A stretch of DNA of 64,000 nucleotides from Pseudoalteromonas piscicida. GTDB taxonomy: Bacteria > Pseudomonadota > Gammaproteobacteria > Enterobacterales > Alteromonadaceae. The notes under the pieces are model-generated. The model saw only the letters and a program-made list of their open reading frames with translations. It had not been told where the DNA came from and ran no database searches. The stretch covers positions 375,501 to 439,500 of the forward strand of contig NZ_CP021647.1 in assembly GCF_002208135.1 (NCBI RefSeq). The letters are read 5' to 3'. The translations under genes were made by a program, and so were the position numbers. This document shows positions 16,119 to 25,335 of this stretch, one piece after another (position 1 is the first letter of the stretch; each line of letters opens with the position of its first letter).

Positions 16119-18827
16119 ATGGATTGTCCTATGCGTGTCTTCGTATTTTTATTCCTCACTGCCTTTTCGTTGCAGTTACAAGCGTTCCAATTTGAACATC
16201 TAAATGGTGTCGTTCATGACTCAAATGATAACTTTTATTTGTCCTCGCACAATGGAGTATATAGATACGATGGTCGTCATTTTCTTCCTTTAAGTAAAGC
16301 AGCTGGATTACCAAGCGGTTTAGTTCGTGATATTAAACTGCAACATAAAACTTTGTTTTCTTTGTATTCCAATGGTGACGTTTGGATCACGGATCTAACA
16401 AGTCTAGAATCTAAAAAAATAGCGTCTGTGGAAGCGACAAAACTTGCCTTAACAAACTCATCGCTTTTCACTTTAGGAAAATATGATGTTAAAAGGATTG
16501 ATCTTGATTCTGGAGTAGTTAGTACAATATACAGCAGTTCAAGCCGAGTTTTAGACATTGACGCGTTTGCAAATTTAGCCTACCTAATGACCAGAGATGG
16601 TGTGTTTTTAATACAAGATGGCGTAATAAAAACCGTTGAAGCACTAAGCATTGATAATGGCAATTTAGCGGCAACACCTCATGGCGTTGTCTATTTTGTT
16701 AATAATAGGTTGAGTTACTACTCTGCCCTACAGCAGCAACTTATTTCTAATATGGAAATACACAATGCTGATAATATCGTATTTTCTGCCCCCTATTTTA
16801 TCTATTTTACAGATAACGAAAGTGTCAATGAAGTTACACTCACAGACCTAAATATTACAAGAACCGGTATTAATACTAAGAAGAAGAACTACAGCAAATT
16901 ACATGTAGATGGCAAAAATCGGGTGTGGGGTTTAGGCCTAAATACGTTTGAGCCAATTGAAGTTGGTCTTAAGTCCTCTGAGTTGTCTTTAGGGTCTAAG
17001 TACAACGTACTTGAAGGCGTTGCTGGAGAGTTGTGGATTGGTACTACCAAAGGCATTTTTCAAAAGACCGGCAGAAATCATTTTGAGCCATTAACTTGGT
17101 TAAATAACCAAATATCTTCACAGGCATTCGAGGTAACGGCCTTTCAACTCTTTAATCGCGGTCTCGCGATAGGAACTGATATGGGTACCTACTTCGTGGA
17201 TTTAGAGAGTAAGAAGGCAACAAAAGTCCATGATGATTATGTGCTTAATTTTTCAGTGATTGATAACACGTTGCATATCGCTACAAATGGGTATGGAGTT
17301 GTCGAAGTTAATTCAAACTTGGAATTAATAGTAGACAAAAAACTTAGACAATTGCTTCCAAGCTTAGAAGTATTAGACATAAATCATAGTGGTAACTATA
17401 TCTATGCAAGCACCAAACAAGGTTTGTTGGTTGTTGATACACAAGACTGGACGCGCAATTTATTTGAAGATGGTGTAGTTGTCACTGATAGTTATGTTAC
17501 AGAGGAAGGCCTATTTGCAGCGACTTATGGAAATGGTGTCTGGTTTAAACCCAATAGCGGTGCTTGGCAAAAGTTAAGCTCACCAAATTTTGTTAAGGAG
17601 TTTGTAGAGTTTAATGACAATCTGTATTTAGCGACCAACAATGGTGTCCACATTTTAGAAAGGGGGGCGGACCACACAAAATTGGTACCTGGTACAAAGA
17701 CGCACTCTTTTACGATAGGAAGCCTTAAGGTTTTGGGCGACAAGCTTTATGCCGCCAGTTCAGATTTTATATTTGAGCTCACAACAGCACCCTCTGTCGA
17801 TCTTTATGCACCAAAGATAACAAGTGTCACTTTCGATGGTAAAACCTACTTGGAGTTTTCTGGACTGGTTAGCCAGCATCCAGCTATTGAAATAACGATT
17901 AGTGACTACAATTTTATAGATCAGCATGTCAACTCGTTTGAAGCAAATATAAACAATAGCGGATGGCAAAAACTGTTAGCCGCGGGAATGCAACTTAGCA
18001 ACCTAAAACCAGGTGGATACGAAATTTTATTTAGAGTTGAGAGTAAGGGCCGTTACAGCGATGTTACTGCGTTAACTTTTAACGTGGCTGCTCCATGGTA
18101 TTCAACACCTTTAGCTATTTCAGTGTATGCTGCCTTGGTCTTTATCTTGGTGATAGCGATTTCCGCATACATATATATTTGGGTGCAGAGTTTTCATAAA
18201 GTTTTCAGAAATAATCAACAGCAATACCAAAAAGAAGACCTGAGTGATGCTGTCCTTAAAGTTACCGAAGCTAAAAAGCTATGTAGCGGTAATGACGCTA
18301 TGATTTCAGAAGGTTTGGTTAAGCTTGAGCAAGCCCTTTTGAAGCTAGAGCCACTGGCAAGAGGTCATGCAGCACTTGGTAAAGAAAAGCTTAGTGTTGC
18401 TATCGGTATGTTGCAGGTTCATTGTTCATATATGAGTGATATGGAGCTCGAATTCAATATCTCCATTGGCGAGACACAACTTAAAAAGCAGTTGGAAAAG
18501 GACATATACAGTGTAACCTATCATTGTATTGATAATGCGCTTAAACATTCAAAAGCTACACAACTCAGCCTGTCCCTTAGTAAACAACAAGACCAAATTC
18601 ATGTTTTAATTTCTGATAATGGCAAGGGAATGGCGCTTTATTCACGACTTCACTTCGGAGTCGGGATCTATACCATAAGACAAATTGCGAAAAGCTATAA
18701 AGCTAAATTGAATATTAAAAGTTCGAAAAAAGGAACTTCTATTCATTTTGTATTTCCGCTTTTGGAAATTGGCAGACCGAGTAAAGAAGAAATTCAAAAA
18801 GAGGTGTTAGAGAGACTGCAGGATTAA
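16119..18827 (+). CDS. Beta-propeller sensor with Y_Y_Y domain and histidine-kinase-type ATPase
   Basis: A 902-aa membrane sensor. A signal peptide is followed by a long periplasmic region of propeller repeats (WIGTTKGIF, LYLATNNGVHIL, IYASTKQGLLVVD), a Y_Y_Y-like domain (about 575-655), one membrane helix (about 664-690) and a cytoplasmic HATPase_c domain (about 770-890). The ATPase domain has the N box (CIDNALKHS), G1 (ISDNGKGM) and G2 (GVGIYTIRQIA) motifs of the NarL/LytS-like group. No phospho-acceptor motif of the ER-xx-A-xx-LHD type is visible before it, and no response regulator lies beside it. The start may be the second Met at 16131, which gives a more typical signal peptide. Confidence 0.8.
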   Translation: MDCPMRVFVFLFLTAFSLQLQAFQFEHLNGVVHDSNDNFYLSSHNGVYRYDGRHFLPLSKAAGLPSGLVRDIKLQHKTLFSLYSNGDVWITDLTSLESKKIASVEATKLALTNSSLFTLGKYDVKRIDLDSGVVSTIYSSSSRVLDIDAFANLAYLMTRDGVFLIQDGVIKTVEALSIDNGNLAATPHGVVYFVNNRLSYYSALQQQLISNMEIHNADNIVFSAPYFIYFTDNESVNEVTLTDLNITRTGINTKKKNYSKLHVDGKNRVWGLGLNTFEPIEVGLKSSELSLGSKYNVLEGVAGELWIGTTKGIFQKTGRNHFEPLTWLNNQISSQAFEVTAFQLFNRGLAIGTDMGTYFVDLESKKATKVHDDYVLNFSVIDNTLHIATNGYGVVEVNSNLELIVDKKLRQLLPSLEVLDINHSGNYIYASTKQGLLVVDTQDWTRNLFEDGVVVTDSYVTEEGLFAATYGNGVWFKPNSGAWQKLSSPNFVKEFVEFNDNLYLATNNGVHILERGADHTKLVPGTKTHSFTIGSLKVLGDKLYAASSDFIFELTTAPSVDLYAPKITSVTFDGKTYLEFSGLVSQHPAIEITISDYNFIDQHVNSFEANINNSGWQKLLAAGMQLSNLKPGGYEILFRVESKGRYSDVTALTFNVAAPWYSTPLAISVYAALVFILVIAISAYIYIWVQSFHKVFRNNQQQYQKEDLSDAVLKVTEAKKLCSGNDAMISEGLVKLEQALLKLEPLARGHAALGKEKLSVAIGMLQVHCSYMSDMELEFNISIGETQLKKQLEKDIYSVTYHCIDNALKHSKATQLSLSLSKQQDQIHVLISDNGKGMALYSRLHFGVGIYTIRQIAKSYKAKLNIKSSKKGTSIHFVFPLLEIGRPSKEEIQKEVLERLQD

Positions 18828-18985
18828 ACATACACCAACAATATATTTTTATTTTACAGATTTTTTGGTGAGCTTACTTGGAAATGTCAATACGTCTTCG
18901 TCCACGTCTTGAAAAACTTAATATTGATTAGGTTTCTAATTTTATAACAATTATTTATATTCACTTTGGCTTGAAAAAACACAAA

Positions 18986-19009
18986 AAGGCGAGGGGTTCC
19001 CCTCGCCTT
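18986..19009 (-). terminator. Terminator of the DUF642-like gene
   Basis: AAGGCGAGGGG/CCCCTCGCCTT is a perfect 11-base stem with a 2-base loop. On the minus strand it is followed by TTTTTGTG. It lies 26 bases after the stop of the minus-strand gene and also faces the end of the propeller sensor gene. Confidence 0.85.
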
Positions 19010-19035
19010 GCCTACAGTCTACTTAGTTTCTTAAT

Positions 19036-20268
19036 TTATTCGCAGTAGTTGGCAACGTACGTTAAGTCGTTGATGTGCTCAGGACCATCCATAACATAGG
19101 TCGCTTGTGCAGTATTTGGATCTAATGTGTAGATCTTCGTGTCTTCACCTGAGTTACGGCCAGAGACGTATAATGTACCATCGGAGCTTACTGCCAAACC
19201 TGATGCCCAATTTACGCCATGCTCACCAATGAGGTCTAAAGTCATGTCGCCTTTATCTAGCGTATAAAGTGCTTTTCCAGTTAGTACGTAAATAACGTTA
19301 GTATCCGATGAATATGCGATATCACCGTGTGAGAAGTCGTCACCTGTATAGCTCAGCTTACCAAGCACTGTTTTTGCACCTGTTTGCATATCAAACTCAT
19401 AAAGATATGTTTTGCTGCTGGCTAATAATTTAGTACCGTCAGGCGTTACTGCTGAGCGATATAATGGCCAAGAAACCGTATTCGCAGCTAAAGTTTGGGC
19501 TGCACTATCTAATGAAACTTTCCAAAGTGATGATGCTTTAGAGGCACTGTCATTTTGTTCCATAAAGTAAAGTGCGCCATTGTGTGCAGCAATGTTTGAC
19601 GCTGTGTTAGCGACGCCTTCAACGTACGCATAGGTACCACTGTCTATATCGAATTGATAAACATAGCTGTTGCTATCTTCACCAAAGCTATTGATGCCAT
19701 AAACACCGACTTTGCAGGTGACTGGTGGCTCTGGAGGTGTAATTTCCTCCTCTTCTGTCACGACTATATTGTCTACTAACGCGCCTAATGAGTCAGAAGT
19801 ACCTAAACCCTGAAAACGCAACTGTGTCGAACTACCTGTCGCTTCAACGGTGTACTCGTACTTTGTCCAACCAAGGGTCGTCGCATTCATCGTTACTAGT
19901 GTGTTATCGCCAAACCATGCACGTGCTCGGTTAGTTGAGTCATTGTCTTTAACTCGAGGCGAGTAATAAAAACTCACTTTATACTTTTTACCCGCCGTTG
20001 TTGGGATATCCTGGTAGATTGTATAATTTGCAGTTGAGTCAAGTTCTAGGTATTGATTGCCGTCCTGAGGCACGACAATACCAAGGCTTTGCTTCTGAAT
20101 TTCGAATTTGGCGCCTTCTCTACTCCAACCTTGGAGGTTGTCAAATAACGCCCAATCTTCAGGAATGTTGCCTGATGTTTCAAATGAGCCGTTAACTACT
20201 AGGTTGTCGGCAGCACTTGCTGTACCAATAACTGACATTAACGCTAAGGTTGCAAAGTTAAGTTTCAT
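19036..20268 (-). CDS. Secreted DUF642-like/galactose-binding plus propeller-type protein
   Basis: A 410-aa exported protein of unknown function. After a signal peptide (cleavage near TASA) comes a DUF642/carbohydrate-binding-like beta-sandwich (about 22-170: NLVVNGSFE, LDNLQGW-type Trp, VDNIVV). An acidic Pro-rich linker (TEEEEITPPEPPV) leads to a C-terminal region of short beta repeats (YQFDIDSGTYAYV, LYTLDKGDMTLDLIG), probably a propeller. The chosen ATG at 20268 has GGAG five bases upstream; the in-frame GTG six bases earlier abuts that GGAG and is unlikely. A surface or matrix polysaccharide-binding role is inference. Confidence 0.7.
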   Translation of the reverse strand: MKLNFATLALMSVIGTASAADNLVVNGSFETSGNIPEDWALFDNLQGWSREGAKFEIQKQSLGIVVPQDGNQYLELDSTANYTIYQDIPTTAGKKYKVSFYYSPRVKDNDSTNRARAWFGDNTLVTMNATTLGWTKYEYTVEATGSSTQLRFQGLGTSDSLGALVDNIVVTEEEEITPPEPPVTCKVGVYGINSFGEDSNSYVYQFDIDSGTYAYVEGVANTASNIAAHNGALYFMEQNDSASKASSLWKVSLDSAAQTLAANTVSWPLYRSAVTPDGTKLLASSKTYLYEFDMQTGAKTVLGKLSYTGDDFSHGDIAYSSDTNVIYVLTGKALYTLDKGDMTLDLIGEHGVNWASGLAVSSDGTLYVSGRNSGEDTKIYTLDPNTAQATYVMDGPEHINDLTYVANYCE

Positions 20269-20496
20269 AGCCACTCCAATGAAATAGAGGTAATGTAAAT
20301 TTTTTGTTTACAATAACATTACTAAATATACTACCATTGTCGTATCTTTTTGGTTGTCGGTCAATGAATAACCGAAAAACCAGATTTTATGATGTTTTGC
20401 GGCTCTAAATGGATTTAAAAGTTAGTACTTTAGTGTTGGTTTTTGGGTGTGAAAAGTAGGTATCAATAACAACTCGATCTTTCAAGAAGCCAGTGA

Positions 20497-21263
20497 CTTT
20501 ATTATTCAACCTATGACTTGGATAAGAAACTAGCCAATTCATTGTTTTCAAATCGAGTAGTTAACCTTAACCCATGGATGTTTGATCGTAGTAATGAAAA
20601 TCTAGTTGTAGCTATCCTTCGCGGGCTACAGACCGAACGCAATCCTACTCTAGAGTAACTCCATACCTATGCGACCCACTTCAACTTTTCCAACCTAACT
20701 TTAGAGGCTCTTTTGGTTATGGCTTTGACTTCTTTAATGAAGCAAATCAAGGTTGGGGAGGAAAGATGCAAGATGACCTACAAGATGCTGCAAACTGGTT
20801 GGTTGCAGAAAAGTATGGGCTCAAACATAAAATCTGTATAGGTGGCGCGAGTTACGGTGGTTACGCGGCACTAATGGCTGTGGTAAAACATCCTGAAACA
20901 TTTCAATGTGCAGCAAGTTTTGCTGGTGTAACAGACTTAGAATCGATAGTCAGTCGCGCGCGCTTTTTCACAAACAAAGAGCTTGTTCGCGATCAATTTG
21001 GACAAGATACTGATAAACTTGAAGCACAATCCCCGGTTAACTACGCCAAGCAGATTAACCGCCCCGTGTTACTTATTCATGGTGATGACGATAAAGTCGT
21101 GCCGGTGAATCATAGTCGCGACATGGCAGATGAACTTGAAGATCATGATAAGAAGCTCAAATATATAGAACTCGAGGATGGGAACCATCATCTGAGTTAT
21201 CAAGCACATAGAGTGAAGACGCTCACTGAGTTTTTAGCTTTTTTCGAAAAACATCTTAAGTAG
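20497..21263 (+). pseudogene. Broken S9-family (prolyl oligopeptidase-like) peptidase
   Basis: Two pieces of one gene lie in different frames. Piece one (20497-20658) reads YDLDKKLANSLFSN and VVNLNPWMFDRSNENLVVA, typical of the propeller part of S9 peptidases. Piece two (from about 20685 to 21263) begins LFQPNFRGSFGYGFDFF and contains the hydrolase domain with nucleophile GASYGG, D in HGDDDKVVP and H in GNHHLSY. The N-terminal half and the segment between the pieces are missing. The catalytic triad survives, but an intact start is absent; an ATG at 20766 would give only 165 aa. A degraded gene is the best reading. Confidence 0.8.
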
Positions 21264-21264
21264 C

Positions 21265-21294
21265 AAAGCGCCGCAAGTAGCGGCGCTTTTTATT
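21265..21294 (+). terminator. Terminator after the S9 peptidase remnant
   Basis: AAAGCGCCGC/GCGGCGCTTT forms a 10-base stem with a 5-base loop, followed by TTTATT. It starts two bases after the stop codon. Confidence 0.85.
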
Positions 21295-21359
21295 GAGAGT
21301 ACGGCTTCTTCTGTCACAGAGTTGGTGTATGATAGCGGCTAACATAAAGGAGAATTATT

Positions 21360-22304
21360 GTGCAGCTCGTTAAATTATTCGCCATGGCGTTGATGCCTAT
21401 GCTCGGTGTATTTCAGGCCTCGGCAACGTCATTTTTAGTCTTTGGTGATATGCCCTATTCGGAGATAGACAGAGGCATGCTGATGCCAAATGGTGCTCTG
21501 CATGAAAAGGTAAACGATATACAGCATGATTTTATGGTGCACGTAGGTGATATGAAATCCGGTGCTGAGCCCTGTACAGACCAGCTGCTTAAAGATAATT
21601 ATGCTCTGATCTCAAGTGTGAGTAGTCAACCATTTATATTCACGCCTGGAGACAATGATTGGACAGACTGCGACCGTGAAACTCTGAACCCTAGATTTGA
21701 TGAGTTAGAAAGATTGGATTTCATCCGTAAACACTTTGCGGTGCAAATACCTGACCTTCCAAAGTTTAAACGTCAGCAAACAGTACCTGAAAATCAATCT
21801 TGGATAGTGGATGACGTACAGTTTTTGACTTTACATGTACCCGGCACCAACAATGGCCGCAGACAAATCTTATTATCTGATAAAAAAGCAGTGCACGCTG
21901 TGTCCCTACGTCGTGATATAGAGAATATTAAATGGCTAGATAGCTTGCTTACGCCAAGCCATAAAGCCGCGGTGATATTTTTACAAGCCGACCTCTATCA
22001 AAAAGAGAAGCACTCTGGGCGATGTGATAAAAACTCGAAAGCTAAGTGCGATGGTTATCAGTTATATCGAGAGACACTTGCAGAATACGCCGCTCAGCTC
22101 AGTTATCCGTTGTTGTTGATACATGGAGATACGGGAGAGTTTTGCTTTTCTGAACAGTCAAAGAATTTATGGCGTCTTAACGCCCCTGGAGATTTTCAAT
22201 ATTTAGATATTGCAAAGGTTAAAGTCAAGGGGGATAAAAAGAAGCCGTTCAAGGTAACACCACTTCTTTCACAAGATAAAATAGCTAAATGTAAGGGGCT
22301 GTAA
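21360..22304 (+). CDS. Secreted calcineurin-like metallophosphoesterase
   Basis: A 314-aa exported protein with a signal peptide (about 1-22, cleavage after ASA). Metallophosphoesterase motifs follow in order: FGDMPY (D, metal 1), HVGDMKSG (GD, bridging metal) and TPGDNDW (the GDN-type motif in place of GNHD), with HGDTG near the C-terminus. Residues of the dimetal centre are therefore largely present. The GTG start has an AAAGGAG site eight bases upstream. Substrate unknown. It is convergent with the phoD gene, giving two extracytoplasmic phosphatases side by side. Confidence 0.75.
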   Translation: MQLVKLFAMALMPMLGVFQASATSFLVFGDMPYSEIDRGMLMPNGALHEKVNDIQHDFMVHVGDMKSGAEPCTDQLLKDNYALISSVSSQPFIFTPGDNDWTDCDRETLNPRFDELERLDFIRKHFAVQIPDLPKFKRQQTVPENQSWIVDDVQFLTLHVPGTNNGRRQILLSDKKAVHAVSLRRDIENIKWLDSLLTPSHKAAVIFLQADLYQKEKHSGRCDKNSKAKCDGYQLYRETLAEYAAQLSYPLLLIHGDTGEFCFSEQSKNLWRLNAPGDFQYLDIAKVKVKGDKKKPFKVTPLLSQDKIAKCKGL

Positions 22305-22313
22305 AGCCCCTTT
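22293..22313 (+). terminator. Terminator overlapping the metallophosphoesterase stop
   Basis: AAGGGGCT (22293-22300) pairs with AGCCCCTT (22305-22312) around a loop containing the stop codon; TTTACG follows. Short T tract, so moderate strength. Confidence 0.6.
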
Positions 22314-22369
22314 ACGCTCCTTTTACGTTGCAGCTCAAAAGCGCTGCGCTAGCGGCTTTCCTAGATTGT

Positions 22370-24076
22370 TTACAGTAAAAGCTCGCTCTGTTTGTTGTGG
22401 CTTTCAAACTGCTCTTGCTTGACTGTATTGACAAAGTGCCACTCACTTTCCACCTTCTCTTTGGTGAAATTAAGCGTTAAATAACCACGCTGATGAATAT
22501 TGGCATATTCAAGGTCATCGACTAGTAATTGCAATACCTCAGCAAATTGTAGCGCCTGCTCATCGCCTAATTGCAAGTAATGCTCAAGTCCCGGAGAGCT
22601 AACAGAAGCTGTCGCGTATTCCTGACCACAGACGACTCCGCTCGCATCGCAGAGCTTGCCAGACCACGCATTGTGCGTATCTCCAGCAACGACAACTAAG
22701 TTTTTATTGGTCGCTTTTGCTGTTTGTAAGATCACTTCTCGTTCAACCGGGTAGCCGTCCCATGCATCCAAATTATAAGGTGCGGTAAATGTGACTCGCG
22801 CTTTTTCTTGTTCTGACAACGTTGAGTCACCAGCAAGCAGTCTACCCTTTATTTGAGCAAGCTCTGTTAATTGCGTCGACATTTGTGCAGAAGGATTAGC
22901 AAGAGACATTAGCAGCTCGGCTGGGATCATCATTTTTGTCATCAGTACTTGTTGCCCTAGGACTTGCCATTTAGCGGCAGAAGTCTTCAAGTTATCGGTT
23001 AGCCAAGTAAGTTGATTTACGCCCAATAGCTGTTGTGAAGGTGCGGTGAGGTCTGCTTGAAATCCGGCAAAATCCATTTGTCCTGTTGTAGGGTCAATAT
23101 AATCTTGATAGTCGAGTGCTTTAGCTCGGCTCTCATGACGAGTATCTAACATATAGAGTGATAACAAGTCACCAAATTCAAATTTACGATAGAGGCTCTC
23201 GAGTTGATCTTTAACCATCGGGCGTACTGGCATCCATTCGTAATAGGCCTGTAATGCAGCAAGCTTTCGGGCGGCGTACTCCCCTTCTCCTTCATTATGA
23301 TTCTCTGCGCCATCGATGTATGAGTCGTTACATACTTCGTGGTCGTCCCATACCGCAATAAATGGCGTACTGGCGTGAAGAGCTTGCAGCCCAAGATCGG
23401 TACGATATTTTGCATAGCGACGGCGATAATCATTCAATGAAATAATCTCGTTCGCATTATCTGCATCAAGCCCTCGTCCCATTGCTTCTGCATTTTCAGT
23501 GGCATACCCACCCATACCATATTCGTATATATAATCACCTAAATGTAACACCGCGTCTAAATCGCTGCGTTTCGCGGCCTCTGCGTAGACGTGAAAGTAA
23601 CCCGCCGGATAATTTGCACAGGACATGACGGCAAGTTTTACCTGAGTTACATCGTTAACGGGTAAGGTTTTGAATTTACCTATGGGTGAATGCGTTTCCT
23701 TAGTCACGAAACGATAAAAGTAGCGGCTATTTGCCGTCAGGCCATTAAGATCTACTTTAACGGTGTAATCGTTTTTTGCTAATGCGGCCAGCTGGTGGCT
23801 TTGGAGTAAGACACCAAAATCTTCAGATTCTGATACTTGTAGAGTGACATCCACACTGTTAGCTGTACCTTCAGGCGTGACTCGCGTCCATAATATAATG
23901 CTATCAGCTAAAGGATCCCCACTTGCAACACCATGGTTAAATGCGACAGCGAAATCGTTGCTTGCAACCGCTTTACTATTACTACTTCCACAACCAACTA
24001 ACGAGACACTAATGGTGGCAGCGCTAACGCCCATTAACGCACTTTTAATAAAATCTCGACGGGTAAAACTTGCCAT
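22370..24076 (-). CDS. phoD: Alkaline phosphatase D, Tat-exported
   Basis: A 568-aa PhoD-type phosphatase/phosphodiesterase. The N-terminus carries a twin-arginine signal (TRRDFIKSA, R6-R7) and a hydrophobic core ending in SLVGCGSS, which could also be a lipobox. An Ig-like N-terminal domain (about 45-140) precedes the catalytic domain with HLGDYIYEYG, VWDDHEV and VVAGDTHNAWSG motifs that bind Fe/Ca in this family. Length is typical. Export in folded form via Tat suits a metalloenzyme. No Pho box was recognised. Confidence 0.9.
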   Translation of the reverse strand: MASFTRRDFIKSALMGVSAATISVSLVGCGSSNSKAVASNDFAVAFNHGVASGDPLADSIILWTRVTPEGTANSVDVTLQVSESEDFGVLLQSHQLAALAKNDYTVKVDLNGLTANSRYFYRFVTKETHSPIGKFKTLPVNDVTQVKLAVMSCANYPAGYFHVYAEAAKRSDLDAVLHLGDYIYEYGMGGYATENAEAMGRGLDADNANEIISLNDYRRRYAKYRTDLGLQALHASTPFIAVWDDHEVCNDSYIDGAENHNEGEGEYAARKLAALQAYYEWMPVRPMVKDQLESLYRKFEFGDLLSLYMLDTRHESRAKALDYQDYIDPTTGQMDFAGFQADLTAPSQQLLGVNQLTWLTDNLKTSAAKWQVLGQQVLMTKMMIPAELLMSLANPSAQMSTQLTELAQIKGRLLAGDSTLSEQEKARVTFTAPYNLDAWDGYPVEREVILQTAKATNKNLVVVAGDTHNAWSGKLCDASGVVCGQEYATASVSSPGLEHYLQLGDEQALQFAEVLQLLVDDLEYANIHQRGYLTLNFTKEKVESEWHFVNTVKQEQFESHNKQSELLL

Positions 24077-24096
24077 TATTATTGTTCCTTAACTGC

Positions 24097-24118
24097 AAAA
24101 TGCGCCATATTGGGCGCA
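24097..24118 (-). terminator. Terminator of the PAS-GGDEF gene
   Basis: On the minus strand a TGCGCC stem, a 6-base loop, GGCGCA and then TTTT form a short terminator. It lies about 90 bases after the GGDEF gene and 21 bases before the phoD start. Confidence 0.55.
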
Positions 24119-24208
24119 CTTATCTACTACTTGAGAAACTAGCTTAGTTAAGCATTATTACAATTTTACGATTCGTTTTGGTTGTGGCGGTTGTTCTTTG
24201 CTGTTTAA

Positions 24209-25132
24209 TTAGTGCGGACTTGGAACAACTAGATTTCTACCACGGCTCTTGGCTTCAAGTAACATAGCTTCAGTACGGCGAATGATACTCTCAACGCCAG
24301 ACTCGCCTGCACCAAATTCAGCGATCCCAAATGAGCTGGTGACATCAACCTCCTCACCTACTGCAATTTGGAATGATGCTTGCGCTATAGAGTTGCGAGC
24401 CCGTTCAGCAACTAGGATTGCACCCGCTAAGCTGGTATTAGGCAGTACCAGCGCAAATTCGTCACCACCCAGCCGGGCTATCAAATCCGTGTCTCGTAAC
24501 ATTTCAGATAGTAGTGTACTAAAGTGAACGAGTAACAAGTCCCCAGCATGATGCCCAAACTGCTTGTTGATTGTTCGGAAGTTATCGAGGTCGGTAATTA
24601 TAACGCTAAATGGTATTTTGTAGCGTTCATACAGTCTAATTTGACTATCGATCTTATCGCTTAGCTGCCTGCGACTAGAGACACCAGTTAGTGGATCGGT
24701 TTTGGCGATGAAATCAAGCTCTTTACGTAAATGCTTGAGTTCACATTGTATGGTTTTTGTGTTGGTGATGTTGTCTCCGTAGATTACAAACGCACCTTCT
24801 TGCAATGAAAAGCATTTTAGCCTAAAAAATTCACCGTTTAAGGTATCAATTTCAATTTCTGGGTAGTCTAATTCATAGCCTTTGTCTAAGCCTAAAAACC
24901 ACTCTGTGAGTTCATCGCCGTCAATTCTGTCATCAAACGTATCGTCTGTTTGTGGGTCGAAGATATTACTTAGTGTGCGCCCTGTTATGTGAGACGAAGA
25001 TTGTCCGATTAGCTTGGCCATAGCCTTATTGCAAAATTCAAATACCGACTTGTTGCTAAGAATGGCAACTGCATCGTTGCTTTTATTGAGCACGCTACTT
25101 AATAGGGATTGTAAATGGTTAGCGTTAGACAT
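24209..25132 (-). CDS. PAS-domain diguanylate cyclase
   Basis: A 307-aa soluble protein with an N-terminal PAS domain (about 10-125) and a GGDEF domain (about 145-305). Active-site elements are intact: DPLTGVSSRR, IITDLDNFR (metal Asp present), HHAGD and GGDEF. An RDTD inhibitory-site motif lies five residues before the signature, so product inhibition is likely. It should synthesise c-di-GMP in response to a small cytoplasmic signal bound by PAS. It is the third c-di-GMP protein in the window; no operon partner is evident. Confidence 0.9.
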   Translation of the reverse strand: MSNANHLQSLLSSVLNKSNDAVAILSNKSVFEFCNKAMAKLIGQSSSHITGRTLSNIFDPQTDDTFDDRIDGDELTEWFLGLDKGYELDYPEIEIDTLNGEFFRLKCFSLQEGAFVIYGDNITNTKTIQCELKHLRKELDFIAKTDPLTGVSSRRQLSDKIDSQIRLYERYKIPFSVIITDLDNFRTINKQFGHHAGDLLLVHFSTLLSEMLRDTDLIARLGGDEFALVLPNTSLAGAILVAERARNSIAQASFQIAVGEEVDVTSSFGIAEFGAGESGVESIIRRTEAMLLEAKSRGRNLVVPSPH

Positions 25133-25335
25133 AATTCGATTCCGTTAGGCTTTTTGTTATTTTAAGTCAATCGAGAAGATCTATCTTAAATCTCACGAAA
25201 ATCAGACAAAAAAGATAATTTGATTTCGTTCTTTATATTGATTGATTCCAATTAGGCACCAATAATATTCCATTTCACTTATATTTAATGCAACAAATGA
25301 AACGTATAGTTACCTCCATACATAAAGGAGGAACT

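Noticed and set aside
20340..20385. Hairpin GGTTGTCGGT/ACCGAAAAACC upstream of the DUF642-like gene
   Set aside because: Stem interrupted by several mismatches and without a T tract; no clear role.
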